Virus record (IMG/VR): IMGVR_UViG_3300032278_000080
Coordinates: 1-30,099 of that record
DNA length: 30,099 bases
DNA from: a virus
Strand: one strand, 5' to 3'
Of the stretch, positions 7,269 to 18,900 are shown one piece after another. The position numbers were made by a program, and so were the translations under genes. Below the pieces are notes generated by a model. The model was not told where the DNA came from, searched no databases, and saw only the letters and a program-made list of their open reading frames with translations. How positions within the stretch are numbered: the stretch's first letter is position 1; each line of letters begins with the position of its first letter.

Positions 7269-8237
7269 TTAGTTGGCACCAATACTGGAAGCTGATTCCA
7301 CACGGATCATGCACTTCTCTCGGAAGATGCCGTATCCAACTAGGTGGTACCAACCAATTGGGTTGAACCGACGCAGAGTATCAGTCACAGGGCCAACAAC
7401 AATAGTTGGATCTGGACCAAACCCTGGGGCACGAGAGAAGCCTTTTGCAAGAGCTTGTCGGCCACAGATAAGGGTTTGGTAAACATCGACTGTACTAGCA
7501 CCACCGTCAGCGATTAAACCTGCACGAGGGTTCTCGATGTAGGTAATACCGTTGAAAGTACCAATCGAACCTACACGAATAGGTTCACCTTGCTGGTACA
7601 ACTGGTACTGAATGACATCCGTTACCGCAGCATCACTACGAAGATCGTAGGAAACATCCGGGTGGATGATCGCCATGTAGTTACCGTTTTCCCAGCCGGG
7701 GGCTGAATCGGTACGCAACTGAGCGACGGCTCGTCTACCCAAGGTAGCGTCATAAAGGTCGGTAGCAGTAATAGCGCCACGGCTAGTGCCGGGGCCTGCG
7801 CCTATACCCGAATAGATAATTTGCGCCGCTACAACGCTGCCATTGGCAACATTAGACACAAGTTTATCAAGCGAGTTCGCCATGTTATAGCCAACAATGT
7901 TGGCTGCATCAGCATCAACATTCAGGAACGATGTTCCACGAATCTTGGCACTGGTGATAACCGCATTGCCGTACTCTAAAAGAGCTACGTCTACCTTGCT
8001 ATCGCTAATTGCAACAGCGGTAACGTCAGCGTTTTCGGTTAATGCTGTTACTGCTTGGGCAATCTCGTCAATGAACGTGAACTGCACAGTCGCCGCATTA
8101 TGGCTTTGAGCAGTCGAACGCACATCAGCGAGCATTTCGAATAGGGGTTGTGACCGGAGCGCAAAATACGAGATTTGGTCAAATGCCGTAGTTACCTGAT
8201 TGGTAAGCGTACCAGTCGTTACTGTAGGTGCTGCCAT
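7269..8237 (-). CDS. Major capsid protein, N4-gp56 type
   Basis: The 322-aa product builds the icosahedral shell. It resembles the N4 gp56 family of HK97-fold capsid proteins: an N-terminal helix (AFDQISYFALRSQPLFEML), a strand with TVQFTFIDEIAQAVTALTENADV, the ALLEYGNAVITSAKIRG block, MAIIHPDVSYDLRSD (about residues 188-202), and the family-typical end WYHLVGYGIFREK followed by MIRVESAS. Length is normal and I see no separate protease or delta-domain. The start ATG 8237 has AGGA eight bases ahead. It follows the scaffold-like gene by 38 bases and is probably transcribed from the promoter near 8850 as well as from the long operon. A capsid of this family is found mainly in podoviruses and some environmental siphoviruses. 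Confidence 0.88.
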   Translation of the reverse strand: MAAPTVTTGTLTNQVTTAFDQISYFALRSQPLFEMLADVRSTAQSHNAATVQFTFIDEIAQAVTALTENADVTAVAISDSKVDVALLEYGNAVITSAKIRGTSFLNVDADAANIVGYNMANSLDKLVSNVANGSVVAAQIIYSGIGAGPGTSRGAITATDLYDATLGRRAVAQLRTDSAPGWENGNYMAIIHPDVSYDLRSDAAVTDVIQYQLYQQGEPIRVGSIGTFNGITYIENPRAGLIADGGASTVDVYQTLICGRQALAKGFSRAPGFGPDPTIVVGPVTDTLRRFNPIGWYHLVGYGIFREKCMIRVESASSIGAN

Positions 8238-8275
8238 TGAGAATCCTCATGGTTAGGACTCCCCGGCGTTATGAG

Positions 8276-8758
8276 TTAGACGCTAGCGTTCCACCCAAAA
8301 CCTTGCGATTCCATTAAAGCCTTTAACTCAGCTTCATTCGTAGTAGCTTTAATGCGATCATCAAAATCAGGTGGGATTACCGGATCTCCGCCTTCGCCAG
8401 CAGTCTGGATACGGGCCTCAGCAAGCATTTCGCTGGTCCATTCGGGTTCACGATTCGGCTGGGCTGGCATCGGATTGTCTCCGATAAACCCTGCCGCCGC
8501 TGCTTCCTCACGGATAGCTTCGGGGTCCATGTCACCGTCATAACCTTTAACGAAATACTTGACACGAGAATCATCAGGATCAAGTCCTGCTGATCTAAAC
8601 GTATCCCGACGTTCGTAATCTGCGAGTTTCGCAGCCAAGTCAGCCTGAGAGTCCTCAGCCTTTTTGGCACGATTCTCTAGTTCACGTCGCCAGTTCGGTT
8701 TCGATTCGGTACTGCCAGAATCGTAGTCACTGTTACCAGTGGAGTCGGAATCTGTCAT
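8276..8758 (-). CDS. Scaffolding-like head assembly protein (160 aa)
   Basis: The start is ATG at 8758, with a good AGGTGAG about nine bases ahead. The protein is acidic and highly charged: a Ser/Asp/Gly-rich N-terminus (residues 1-20), a predicted coiled coil (PNWRRELENRAKKAEDSQAD to YERRDTFR, about 21-54), then GLDPDDSRVKYFVKGYDG, an acidic helix and a C-terminal helix (NEAELKALMESQGF). The coiled coil plus the GLDP..S.VKYF.KGYDG motif, placed immediately before the capsid gene, is the pattern of actinophage scaffold proteins that organise capsid subunits and then leave the head. The assignment is from pattern and position. It is the first gene after the likely internal promoter. Confidence 0.75.
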   Translation of the reverse strand: MTDSDSTGNSDYDSGSTESKPNWRRELENRAKKAEDSQADLAAKLADYERRDTFRSAGLDPDDSRVKYFVKGYDGDMDPEAIREEAAAAGFIGDNPMPAQPNREPEWTSEMLAEARIQTAGEGGDPVIPPDFDDRIKATTNEAELKALMESQGFGWNASV

Positions 8759-8830
8759 ATGTCACTCACCTACTTGTGCGCATCGAGGCGGTGGAACCCC
8801 AGATGGAAATTGTGTACCGCATCCCGCTCA

Positions 8831-8874
8831 GATTTAGTACATGTTAAGTATGGCAGAAACTATTGCACTAAATC
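8831..8874. repeat. 8-bp inverted repeat bracketing the promoter
   Basis: GATTTAGT (8831-8838) and ACTAAATC (8867-8874) are exact reverse complements separated by 28 bases. One arm lies in the -35 box, the other just downstream of the expected start of transcription. This is operator-like geometry; an RNA hairpin in the readthrough transcript is the alternative. Confidence 0.5.
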
Positions 8875-8876
8875 AA
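8847..8876 (-). promoter_or_regulatory. Likely sigma70-type promoter for scaffold and capsid genes
   Basis: On the minus strand, TTGATT (8876-8871) and CATACT (8852-8847) are separated by 18 bases. Each hexamer matches the sigma70 consensus at four of six positions. The -35 box overlaps the TGA stop of the 516-aa gene, and the 114-base gap to the scaffold start is the longest gap within the late cluster. The leader would be roughly 80 bases. Confidence 0.5.
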
Positions 8877-10423
8877 GTACCCGTAGTACCGAAACCAGCG
8901 AATCCGCCTTGGTCCCCATAAAGACCGCTACGTCCACCCAATCTAGAACGCCTATTTTCTACAACTGATTCGATTTCTTGGTTCGCAGTACTATCCATAC
9001 CCATGCTACCTAACGCAATTTGGTCTGTTGACAACGAATTCTCATTCAACAATCGAGAAGTTAACCCTCGTGAACCAGCTAGTTTTGCCATATCGCTGAC
9101 ACGAACCGCTGCTTTCTCTAATTTCTCAGCAGCAGATTTACTTAACCCTGATCCCAAAGAACGAACAACACCAGCAGACATCTGGGCAGTACGCATCTCC
9201 CGTTCCTGCTGAATAATACTTTTTGCACTCGTCGGGTCAAGATAAATCGCAGTTAACTGATCTCGGGTTACACCATAAAGACTTTCTAACTGGTTAACAG
9301 TCTCAGAATCAGCACCACCCGCCGCCTGATAAGCAAGATTTACACGACGTTGAAACTCTGGGGCTGCAACATCGCCACCAATAAGCTTGGCAAAATCGGC
9401 TGCCTGATCATAAAACGTAGCAGGAAGTTTGGCAGCTTTTAACGCTGTCCGATAGTCATCTTCCAAATCTAAATAAGTAGTTTCGTTAATGGCATTAAAA
9501 TCGTTTGCAGCACGCAACGCCATACCGGGGAATCGGGCTTTATATTCTGGTCGTTCACGCAGCTTTTGAATAATCCCAGTATCGCTTGTCCCCTCAATGA
9601 TTTCGTCAGATAAAAACTCAACCAGTTTCATATCTAAACCATAAAGTTTGATTAAACGAGTGAGGGCACCTTTAGCACTTTCTTCACCCTCAGCGTTAGT
9701 TAAACCGTCACCCCCACGCCATAATGTGTCGCCAATGGCAGGAGCAGCCCCAGGACTAGATCCTGCTGCCCCAGGGATTGACCACGTTTGGTTCGGATCA
9801 TATTCGCCAGTGATCGGGTTTATATTGGTTGATTGTCCTGGTTGGAGATCCGGCCAATGAGGCGAATAAGGTGATTCTCCTGGCTCGGGTCCGCCCCCAA
9901 CTGGTCCCAGCCCCGGGTCCTGAGTACCCGATGTTACCTGAGGGGGCTGACCACTACCGAAGAATCCATTAGGTGTCCACTGATTCGTATAGTGGTCAAC
10001 AATATATTTTTTCTGACCCCACTGGTCCTCCTCTTGCATCCATCCTTCAGGCAAAGTATCTTCCGACGGTGGATCAGGCATATTGTATCCCCCCTGCCAT
10101 CCACTCATTACTTCGTCACGACCCCCATAGGTCCTGTCGTTCCATGTGCCTTCGCCTTCAAATTGGCCGCTAACAAAAACACCTTCATCAGCAAGTTGGG
10201 TTGTGATATCGAACACATCACCCGTAGTTGTGCGATGCTCCTGATCCCAACCTCCACTTAACTCTAAAATCTGAGACAAATCTGGCGGTTGCGGACCGAA
10301 ATATCCTATAGCGCCTTCTTTCTCAGCGTTTTCAGCACGCTCACGACTGACAGATCCCCAACTACCCAGCGGTCTTTCTTTCGATGGAGGATAAAGAATA
10401 AAGAATTGTGATTGTTGGGCCAT
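8873..10423 (-). CDS. Large probable internal/structural virion protein (516 aa)
   Basis: A longer frame starts at 10441, but ATG 10423 shares a base with the preceding stop (TAATG) and gives the natural start MAQQSQFFILYPPSK. The first half (to about residue 230) is rich in Gly, Pro, Trp and Asp with little predicted structure. The second half is helical: LDMKLVEFLSDEIIEG, an ERPEYKARFPGMALRAANDF segment, YRTALKAAKLPATFYDQAADFAKLIG, then VTRDQLTAIYLDPTSAKSII and a long charged helix. It ends in a Gly-rich tail. No enzyme motif is seen. It belongs to a block of four large genes between portal and scaffold and is most likely a minor capsid or ejected protein. No family name can be given. Confidence 0.6.
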   Translation of the reverse strand: MAQQSQFFILYPPSKERPLGSWGSVSRERAENAEKEGAIGYFGPQPPDLSQILELSGGWDQEHRTTTGDVFDITTQLADEGVFVSGQFEGEGTWNDRTYGGRDEVMSGWQGGYNMPDPPSEDTLPEGWMQEEDQWGQKKYIVDHYTNQWTPNGFFGSGQPPQVTSGTQDPGLGPVGGGPEPGESPYSPHWPDLQPGQSTNINPITGEYDPNQTWSIPGAAGSSPGAAPAIGDTLWRGGDGLTNAEGEESAKGALTRLIKLYGLDMKLVEFLSDEIIEGTSDTGIIQKLRERPEYKARFPGMALRAANDFNAINETTYLDLEDDYRTALKAAKLPATFYDQAADFAKLIGGDVAAPEFQRRVNLAYQAAGGADSETVNQLESLYGVTRDQLTAIYLDPTSAKSIIQQEREMRTAQMSAGVVRSLGSGLSKSAAEKLEKAAVRVSDMAKLAGSRGLTSRLLNENSLSTDQIALGSMGMDSTANQEIESVVENRRSRLGGRSGLYGDQGGFAGFGTTGT

Positions 10424-11991
10424 TATGCTATTGCACCCCACTTCCTTAGAATCATGTCAGCCTTATCCGTATACTCGATTTTAGCGTTTTGGGTTTCATC
10501 CCATTTATATTTAGGAGTTTTTTTAAGATACATCCCTGCTTCATGATAAGACATAGGACGAATTGTCCCAGTGGCATCATCAGTCGAATGTAAAAACATT
10601 TCATTAAACATGTTGCGATCTCTACCATACATATCCACAGGCCGTTCCAAAAGAGCTTCTGCCTCTGCCTGATATGGGCCTACATAGTCACCAAGGTTGT
10701 TACCGTCATCCATAAGTTTTTGAAGATGCGGATACTGTTCGTAAGCCATTTTCCTGAACTTTGTTTCAAGTCCATCTATTGTTTCCAACCCAAGATTAAT
10801 TCGTTTCGCATACAGATTTCTTTGATCTGGGGTCAACGAAATCATATGAGTTCGAGCTTGATCCATAACGTCGTCAACTGCTGTCTGGTGTTTGCCAACA
10901 GCTTGATCCATAACAAATTCTTTATGGTCATAAAACATCTGTGCAATACGACCATCTTCTGCTGTCCAACCATGTCGTCTGATTTTGATTGCGATCTCTC
11001 TAAGAACCGGATGGTCTTCGGGCACGTCGAGGCCAAACGCTTGGGCCTGTATCCAAACATTGTGAAGAGTATTCTCGATCTCGCGATCCTGCTCCTCAGG
11101 AGTCATCACCGACCAATCAGCATCCCACGATGTGTAGGTTGCAAATCCGGGGGTTTTACGCATGAACTCTAAAGCACGATTAGGGTCAACCTTAAAATAA
11201 GATAAATAATTAACAACGTTCCAAGGTTCGTTAATCGGAGGGAACCCCTCTGGGATGTCTTCTGGTTGTATCAACCAGTCATCACCTTCGAAAAAGTCGA
11301 GTCCACCGATAAGATCTTGCAACGCACCCAAATCATACGGTTCGTCGTCTTCGTCTTCCCCATCTTTCTCGCCGTCTCCCGGTGGAATAGTTTTGGGAGT
11401 CCCGACAAGAGTAGCCGGATCATCCATAAATCCCGGTGTAGAGGCACCTTCCCGAATATCAGGCTGTGGTACAGCAGGTCCACGTTCAACATCTGGCCCC
11501 GGCATATCTTCTTCACCGGGTTGGGTAGTCGGATCAGGTATAAGTCGGTCATCAGGATGGAAACCAGATGAACCTAATATTTTATTACCCAGACCTGCTG
11601 CCGTAACATTACTTGACGTAGAACCAGATAAAACAGAACCCCTTAACCATTCCTCTTGCTGGGTCCCGGTTGGGTGGTCGGAAGCCGGGGCTGAATTTAA
11701 CCAATCTTCCAATTCAGATATAGTCTTATCAGACGCAACAGATCGCCACTCATCTTCAGAATAATTACTTCTTATCCATTCAGCAACGTATTGAAAATCA
11801 CCGATTGGTCCAAGATCTTTGATCTGTTCCATCGCTGCTTGGTTTTGCATGAAAATAGGGTCATCGGCCTCTGTACGTTCAAGGAAGATATTGTTCAGAA
11901 GACCAGTAGCATCCACATTTCGGGCATATTTGATAATTAGATCCAACAACCGTTTTGTCGCATTATAAATTTCTATAGTTCGAGTAGCCAT
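10423..11991 (-). CDS. Large probable internal/structural virion protein (522 aa)
   Basis: ATG 11991 shares a base with the stop of the 305-aa gene (TAATG). Residues about 1-130 are helical (TIEIYNATKRLLDLIIKYAR at the start). Residues about 145-215 form an acidic Pro/Gly/Asp-rich linker with PGEEDMPGPDVERGP and DGEKDGEDEDDEPYD. From about 235 onwards the protein is helical again and rich in Trp, Asp and His, including ALEFMRKTPGFATYTSWDADW, HNVWIQAQAFGL and DEYTDK-like charged ends. There is no recognisable catalytic signature. The two-domain layout with an acidic linker and its coupled place after the giant gene suggest a virion protein that works with it. Confidence 0.58.
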   Translation of the reverse strand: MATRTIEIYNATKRLLDLIIKYARNVDATGLLNNIFLERTEADDPIFMQNQAAMEQIKDLGPIGDFQYVAEWIRSNYSEDEWRSVASDKTISELEDWLNSAPASDHPTGTQQEEWLRGSVLSGSTSSNVTAAGLGNKILGSSGFHPDDRLIPDPTTQPGEEDMPGPDVERGPAVPQPDIREGASTPGFMDDPATLVGTPKTIPPGDGEKDGEDEDDEPYDLGALQDLIGGLDFFEGDDWLIQPEDIPEGFPPINEPWNVVNYLSYFKVDPNRALEFMRKTPGFATYTSWDADWSVMTPEEQDREIENTLHNVWIQAQAFGLDVPEDHPVLREIAIKIRRHGWTAEDGRIAQMFYDHKEFVMDQAVGKHQTAVDDVMDQARTHMISLTPDQRNLYAKRINLGLETIDGLETKFRKMAYEQYPHLQKLMDDGNNLGDYVGPYQAEAEALLERPVDMYGRDRNMFNEMFLHSTDDATGTIRPMSYHEAGMYLKKTPKYKWDETQNAKIEYTDKADMILRKWGAIA

Positions 11992-12908
11992 TATTGACTC
12001 ACGCCTTCATAGTCACTCAACAACATGTTCGCATAAGCCACATACTTTTTACGACTCTGCATCGCCACAGCCTCAGGAGCTATCTCTCCCACACCAGTAG
12101 CCGCATAAGCACCCGGATTCATTTCCTCACCACGCTCTGTTTTTTCCTGCTTTGCTGCCCGATATCCCTGAAGCCATTGCTTATAACCTCCGGGGTTTCC
12201 TTTCCTTATGCTGTAACCAGCTTTTTGCTTTGAAGTTGTATCAAACAGTTCCCGCAAATAATCTGGGTCAGGCATTTCTGTTGCCCCAAGAATAATATTG
12301 TCCAGCATTTCTTCAAAAGAATTAAAATCTGTATCAGCAAATCGGCCTTCTAAAGTCGGGACGTAATCCATGCCCGAATCTTTTGTGAAGCCATGTTCCG
12401 TTAACCCAAATTCTTTCGCTCGTGTTGACACATCCGAGATAGCTGCACCGATACCGTCTATCACAGTATCTAATTCGTAAAGATCATCTGCTTCATCAAT
12501 ATCATCAATGAAGCCTTCGATCAAAAGCCCTTGCGCTAATTTCCTGAAATCTTCCTGCCCTGGTATAGACCAAAGATCACGAACATAATTTAAGACATCG
12601 GCGCTTCGCCATTCTCGACCCTCGTCGGAAAGCTGATAAGGTTGCCCCCCGGTAAGGCTGCTACCCGGCATCATTCGTCCGGGTTCCATTTCGTATCCGA
12701 GGACTACACCCATCCGAGTTGCTGGTAAACCACCCCCAGCAATTAGATTTCTGACCATTTCATCTAGTTCTTCATCAGTTGCGGCCATCCCCAGTATCCA
12801 AGGGAACTGTTCAAGAATGTCTGCTTTGTTTACCTGAAATTCAGGATCATTTTTAGACCAGCCCCCCTCTGGTTCTTTAATGATTGTATTTGTAGGTCGA
12901 TCTACCAT
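11991..12908 (-). CDS. Probable virion protein of unknown function (305 aa)
   Basis: ATG 12908 lies three bases after the giant gene's stop. The protein is acidic in its first two thirds, with helices such as KADILEQFPWILGM, TDEELDEMVRNLIAGG and DLYELDTVIDGIGAAISDVSTRA. The last quarter turns basic and aromatic (GYKQWLQGYRAAKQEKTERG, then SRKKYVAYANMLLSDY). Helix content without membrane segments or enzyme motifs is like that of internal virion proteins. It is coupled to the 522-aa gene by TAATG. I do not recognise a family. Confidence 0.55.
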   Translation of the reverse strand: MVDRPTNTIIKEPEGGWSKNDPEFQVNKADILEQFPWILGMAATDEELDEMVRNLIAGGGLPATRMGVVLGYEMEPGRMMPGSSLTGGQPYQLSDEGREWRSADVLNYVRDLWSIPGQEDFRKLAQGLLIEGFIDDIDEADDLYELDTVIDGIGAAISDVSTRAKEFGLTEHGFTKDSGMDYVPTLEGRFADTDFNSFEEMLDNIILGATEMPDPDYLRELFDTTSKQKAGYSIRKGNPGGYKQWLQGYRAAKQEKTERGEEMNPGAYAATGVGEIAPEAVAMQSRKKYVAYANMLLSDYEGVSQ

Positions 12909-12910
12909 CT

Positions 12911-15900
12911 TTATACCTGTAAACTTTGGTCAGCAGCTAATTGCCTTATACTAGACGGCCAACTGTCTCGTGTAATAACATCGTCATTATCAAAATAGCG
13001 CAAAAACACTTCTTGGAAATCAGGTATCAAACCAAAGGTAAGTCGTAACGCTTCCCACCGCTCTTTCAAATCCTCGTTCTGGGAATGCGACAAGGTTTGC
13101 ATATCCGAATCTCCACTATGTTGAGATCGACTCAACATTTCTAATGCGATCGCATCTCGTTCATAAAGATACATAATGATGTGCGGCAACTCCGGTCGCC
13201 CTTGATGAGTTTCCAAATCTGATTCAACAAAATCTCGGAACTCATTGATAACACGAGCGGTCTGACCCATTGAAGAAACACTGTTGTATTCCTCCAACCA
13301 CATCGGATATCCCTCACCTATCACCCGAATTATTAGTTGTTTTTTGGCAAGATGATGCTGGTTGTAGTCGGCATTCAAACTGAACGGCAACCCAAGGCGT
13401 CTCTGAGTATCAAGCTCCTCATTGATCGGAGTCATATATGTAGAGAATCGATACCACCCCATATTTCCTTGTGCTCGTCGCAGAATTTCTGATGGTGTTT
13501 GATAGACACGGCGACCTTCTGCGATTTCTTTTCTGTAGACAGCCCGATTAAATTCGTATTGGACATCCAAAGTTCCAAGTTTGCCAAGCAAAAAATCTTG
13601 GATCTCGGGGTGGTTATCGATAAACTCTTTGTTGGCTTCATAAAGATGGTGGCCTTTTAATGTTGCAGCAGCGACTCCTTCGACACGAGTTTGCCGACCA
13701 AGTTGCCCCCAAAGATGCGGATAATGCCGTATCAAATGTTCATCTGCTGCTTCTAAACCGTATTCTTCTTTAATCCGTTGGTAATCGTTAATGGCTTCTT
13801 GATATGGTGACTGCACCAATGTGCTAAACGGAATTGCCAAGGCACTTATCAAACGAACTTGGAGATGCGCTTCTGCTCGCTTCGTTACCTCATCATCCCA
13901 TTCTTGTAATGCCTGTGGCGAATCCCATAGCTGATTGTTTAATGTCCATTCTGCTATAACATCGCCAGCGTGACGAGCAAAAACTCGTGCCCGTTCATCT
14001 GTGGAAAACAGTTGACTTCCCAGAACACTTGCTGCTCTTGGTAATGTCGAATCAATCAGTCGTGTCCAGGCTGAGTGTCCTTCGGCGATACCTCCAGGGA
14101 ATACTCGTGCCATTGTGATTTCTAGTTCTGGCATCGCAATACGAATTTCGGAAGCTAGGGCACCATATAGGGGACCGTAACCGGGCATACCTCCTGTGAT
14201 CATTGCCATAGATCCAAGATTGACTTGTATTTGGTGATCTTTCAATACACCCATCTTGCCTAAGTAACTGTGACCACCGAAAGCAGGTACCCAATCTGGT
14301 ATTTTTTCGTCAACGTCTAATCCAAAGATTTCACTCGGGATTCTAATGAGTGCTAGTTTTTCGGGGTTTCCGTTTTCGTCAAGCCAAAGTTTGGGTTCAC
14401 CCGTTTCTTCATCAATGAGGGGGTTGCCTTCTGCATCTGTTTGCACAATGAAACCATCACCGGGCCATATGTCTCCCTCTATGGCTTTACGGAAATTACG
14501 TGCAGCTTTGAGAACAAAGTCAGGATTCCTGACTGCGATACCTGCCCACCGAGTAATAACTTCTTGGTATGCGGCGAAGAACGGCATAATGTTTGCCATT
14601 ATTTCTTCGAATCGTGTCCGTTCAGCTAAATCATACAAAAGGTCTTTGGTGTGCTTTAACGCTATGCGCCGTGATTCGCCTTCGATAGCGTTAATCCGTT
14701 TGCTGTCAATAATGAAACCAGAATCGGGGCTACCTAACGCTTGTATTCTTTGTGCGACTTCACGTTGGTAAATGGTATTGAATACAACGCTTCGTGTAAG
14801 TGTGTCCGTCGGCAATGTGCCGATGTTTTGAAACATTTCGTCTATCCGACGTTTCACATTAACAACTAACCCATGCGTCCTAGCAGCATCAACAAAACTG
14901 CCGTCACCGATGACTTTGCCAATAGCGTTATAAGAACCCAACCCAGCTTCATATGCTTGCGTACGAAGCTTTTCCACGCTGCCACCGAAATGCTGATTAA
15001 TAATCGGTTGGATATCTCGAACCCAGTTTACTTCATCGCCCCTAGATGCCGCCCTTCGAACAAATCTGAATTCTGGAAGATTGGGAATCAACGAATCCGT
15101 TTCAAATCGGACTTGCGTAACCCAATCCCTAAGAGAATGTTCGTTCTGAGCGAACTGGGTAGGCATAATCGTTTTCAAATCTTGGCCTGGACCTTTTGTC
15201 AACCAACGAACAATGTCATCATCGGTAACATCGTCTAACCAAAACATACGAGTAAAATCTTGGTAAGGGTTACCTTCGACAGCAGCTACACCTGATTGTT
15301 CCCGCCACCATTTTGCGTCTGCCTTACGGTTAGCAAGATCATCGAGTGGATTATCGGGATACATCGTTGAGCGAGCGTATGCATCAGCATCTCCTAGCGG
15401 AATCCATTGCCTATTAATGGTGTCATTCCATGCATCAACAAAAGGTTTACCGTTGGTGTAGTCGTACTGTTGATGGCTAGTAGCTCTAATGTTTCTTCGT
15501 TGAGCTTGGCTTGTAGTGGACCAAAGAGCACGACTGTAACTATCGGCGGACATAGCATTTCGCCACATTTCTACGTCCTGTGGAACATTCCCGAATTCGT
15601 TTCCGATTCTTACCCCACTCATGTGGTAGTCGCTTACACCGGCATCAGACATAATTTTGCCGACCGTATCAAAGTTCTCTGCAAGATCGTCGTGCTCATA
15701 TACGGCCATTTCGTCGTAAACGTTTTCGATCTCGGCCTTTCTCTTTTTCTGAAGATCCTTCATTATCTGTCTTCGGCCACGTGGTTCCGTAAGCGCCCAT
15801 TGTTCTATGAGTTGGCTGCCTTGGGTTTCTAAAACTCTTTTAGCATCTCTCAGAGTTTGCATTTCTTTGATGGCACTGTCGTATTCAGGGGTTCCTTTAA

Positions 15901-18900
15901 CGAGTTTGCCTTTGAACCACCTATCAGTGCTTACGCTTCTGGCGATAAGACCTTCAATGTCGGCAATCCGGTTACGCATACGCCCTGTCGCCATATTCGA
16001 CAAGGTGTAACCCATAGTGTTCGCTGTTTCGATTTCGGCTAACCGTCGAAGCGACCGGCGAGAATGCAGAGCATGTATACCACCGGCTGCGGCCATCCCT
16101 ACTGGTCCAGCCACAAAAGCGCCTACTGCTGAAGCCCCCATCGCTCGACCCGCACTTCGACCCAACCCCGGAATACCCTTGTCCCTATAAGACTTGACAA
16201 TAACGCCTTTAACTAGTTTTTGTATTTTCGTATGATCGTCAGCGTACTTAGTCGCAATAGCCTCAACTAGCAGCGGATAATCGGCATTCCTGGCAGTAAG
16301 GTGACTGCCCGCTCCTTTGAATCCTGTGAAATCTAATCCCAGATCTTTCTTAAAGGCATCCATTACCAACGGGTTAAGATCAACACCACGTTGCTTATAC
16401 CAACCTGCTTGAAGATTTCCCCATCCATGAACAAACCCACGCAAAGCATGTAGAGCACCCAATTCGGCTGCGTTACGTGCAAGCTCATCTGTGATAACTC
16501 GCATCGGCCAAGCTGGACGCAACAGAACTGAACGCTTCCAAATACTTGTGAAAGCATTAGCTGTATAACCAACAGCATCTTTTATGCCCCTAGCTGCTAA
16601 TGCTGTTTTACTGAGATCAGTAAATGCATCACGATAGAGATCGTACCGAGGGACAAGATTTGATGTTGCCAGTTGTTGCGGTGTCAGATTTTCGAATTGT
16701 CGAACATTAATAATGCCGCCTTCCTCGGCTCGGGCAATCATCATTTGGCTGTTGCCGTAGATGCGTCCGTTGGACCCCATCTCCTGAAGTGTGCGTTCAG
16801 CACGCTTATGATTTCTGCGTAAAACTCTGGTCAGGTCATTAGGTGTGTAACTCGTTTTCCCATTGAAAAGAATTCTTCCGTGGAATAATGCTGGAAGATT
16901 ATTGTTCAGCTTTTCAACCGTTTCATGGAAAATTATTTGCTTCTCTTTTGTGGTCTTTGCAGCAGAGAATCGTGCCATAACGTCGTCAGGGTCTACACCC
17001 GCATACTCAGTTAGAGAAACAGTATCCTCACCATCTACTTCGGCTCTTTTGACCTTACCCCGTTTGGTTTTAGCCCAATCATTTGTAACTCGTGATGCGT
17101 CACGCATCATCCGATCCATTTGCTCGTATGCGTGCTGTACGTTGTCCCAATAAATAATTCCCTGTGGAACTTTTTCGTTAAACAGCCGCACAACTCGATT
17201 CGGGAACCACGGAGAATCTGCCGCATCTTGCCAGAACTCTTTCATCCAGACTTCACGTCTAGACATTTCTGGGATACTTCCGATAATACCCGGTTGGACC
17301 TTTTCCATGATTTCGTGAGCAGCAGCCATAACCAAAGCTGAATCTCTGTTAAGACCCTCCTCCATAGCATCTATTAACTCGTCACCCTTCTGGATAGAGA
17401 TATCTCGCCGTCGAGCCAAGGAACGTAACTTCAATTCTTCCATAGACAAAGCTGCCGCATACGGGAACCCGACATATTGGCCGTTCATAAGTTCACCGTA
17501 TATTTGGTTTTGCATCGCCATGAGTTCATCATCAGGGATTTCGTCTATAACAAGGCCACGACTTTGCTGGCGTCGCACGACTTCTCTTGTTGTAGCCAGT
17601 TCACTCGGTGTCATCTCTCTATAGAACCGACTCTGATCTCGCATAGCGATACGCATTTCGTCATCAGCAAGAACGGTGCCAGTAACAATATCTTCCCAAA
17701 CACTTGTATCGGTAATTGTCCAGCCGTGAGTTTTAGCCCAATCCTCAAATTGATCTAATGGCACGACTGTTATATCGCCACCGAGAGTGCCCAAAAATTC
17801 AGAAGAAGCATATTCCTCGAAATGTGCGTATTCAGAAAAAGCTTTAGGTGCTCCTGCTATCGGTTCACCGGCAGCAATAATCACATCTTTCTTTTTACTG
17901 TCAGCCCATTCTCTCACTTGGAAATTGCGACGAGTTATAAGTCCTGTTTCTGGGTCAAGGTACTGAACTTCTTTCCGTGGACGTTTGACATATCTACTAT
18001 CTTTAGGTCCCTGAACCCATTTACCCGTAACCATTGGGACACCGGTAAGGGGATCAAGATCTCTCCCAACAGTATGCGGACCACTCTGAAGTTCTTTACG
18101 ATAGTCAGCTACCTGTTCAGCCTTTTGGCTAATCGCTACATCAAGTTCAGCAAGATCCATTTGAGCTACCAAATGTGCTTGATCCGGCACTAAACCAGCC
18201 TCTACATGTTTTGCCGTTATCTTTGCAAGAATCCCGGCTCTTATCAACATTCGTGTTTGGTTAGCGTTATCTGTAAGTCCAGACGTTGCCACATTACGTT
18301 GGTAAACACCTTGATCAGTAATTTGTACTAATTCGTCAGCAATTGTTCCCTCTGACGATGTGAGCATCCAATCCCAGTCGGATTCAAATCCGATATATCC
18401 ATCCCACTGTTTAGCAAATTCCTTACTTGCTTTAGCTTTAGATAATTTGCTAGGGGTAAGGTCGTAGAGCAAGCCTTCGGGGGTTGATTCTGCAATTACT
18501 GCTGTGACTTCTCTACGATGGTTATTGATCCAACGTTTATCTTTAGTTGCAAGATTTTTCCAAGAAACCCGGTTTTCTATAAGATGTCGTATACGTTCAG
18601 GAACATCATTTATATCTCCTGTCTCTGACAAATCCTGCCAGAACCGATTCCTGAATTGCTCTGGTTTGACTGCCCGTGTCGATTCAACTTCGAGAATGAA
18701 ATCCATCCACCAAATATCGAATGGATCATCAGGTCCCATTTCAGATGTGAGCTTCCACCTGTTTGTAGCCCAATAAGGAAGATTCTTGTTCCCCTCGGCT
18801 GTTGGCGCATACATCGGAACTTTTCTTCCACGTATCGGAAGATTCAGACCAGTGTCGGTTCGACGTATCTCGTGAGCCTCTCCGAACTTTGCGAGAATTC

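Noticed and set aside
10720-11764. Plus-strand frames of 150 and 169 codons opposite the 522-aa gene
   Set aside because: They are antisense to a frame with coupled junctions at both ends; the Ser/Pro-rich translation mirrors the acidic linker codons of the real gene.
14346-18193. Several plus-strand frames of 90-140 codons opposite the giant gene
   Set aside because: They lie entirely antisense to a long coding frame, have no ribosome sites or family resemblance, and look like shadows.
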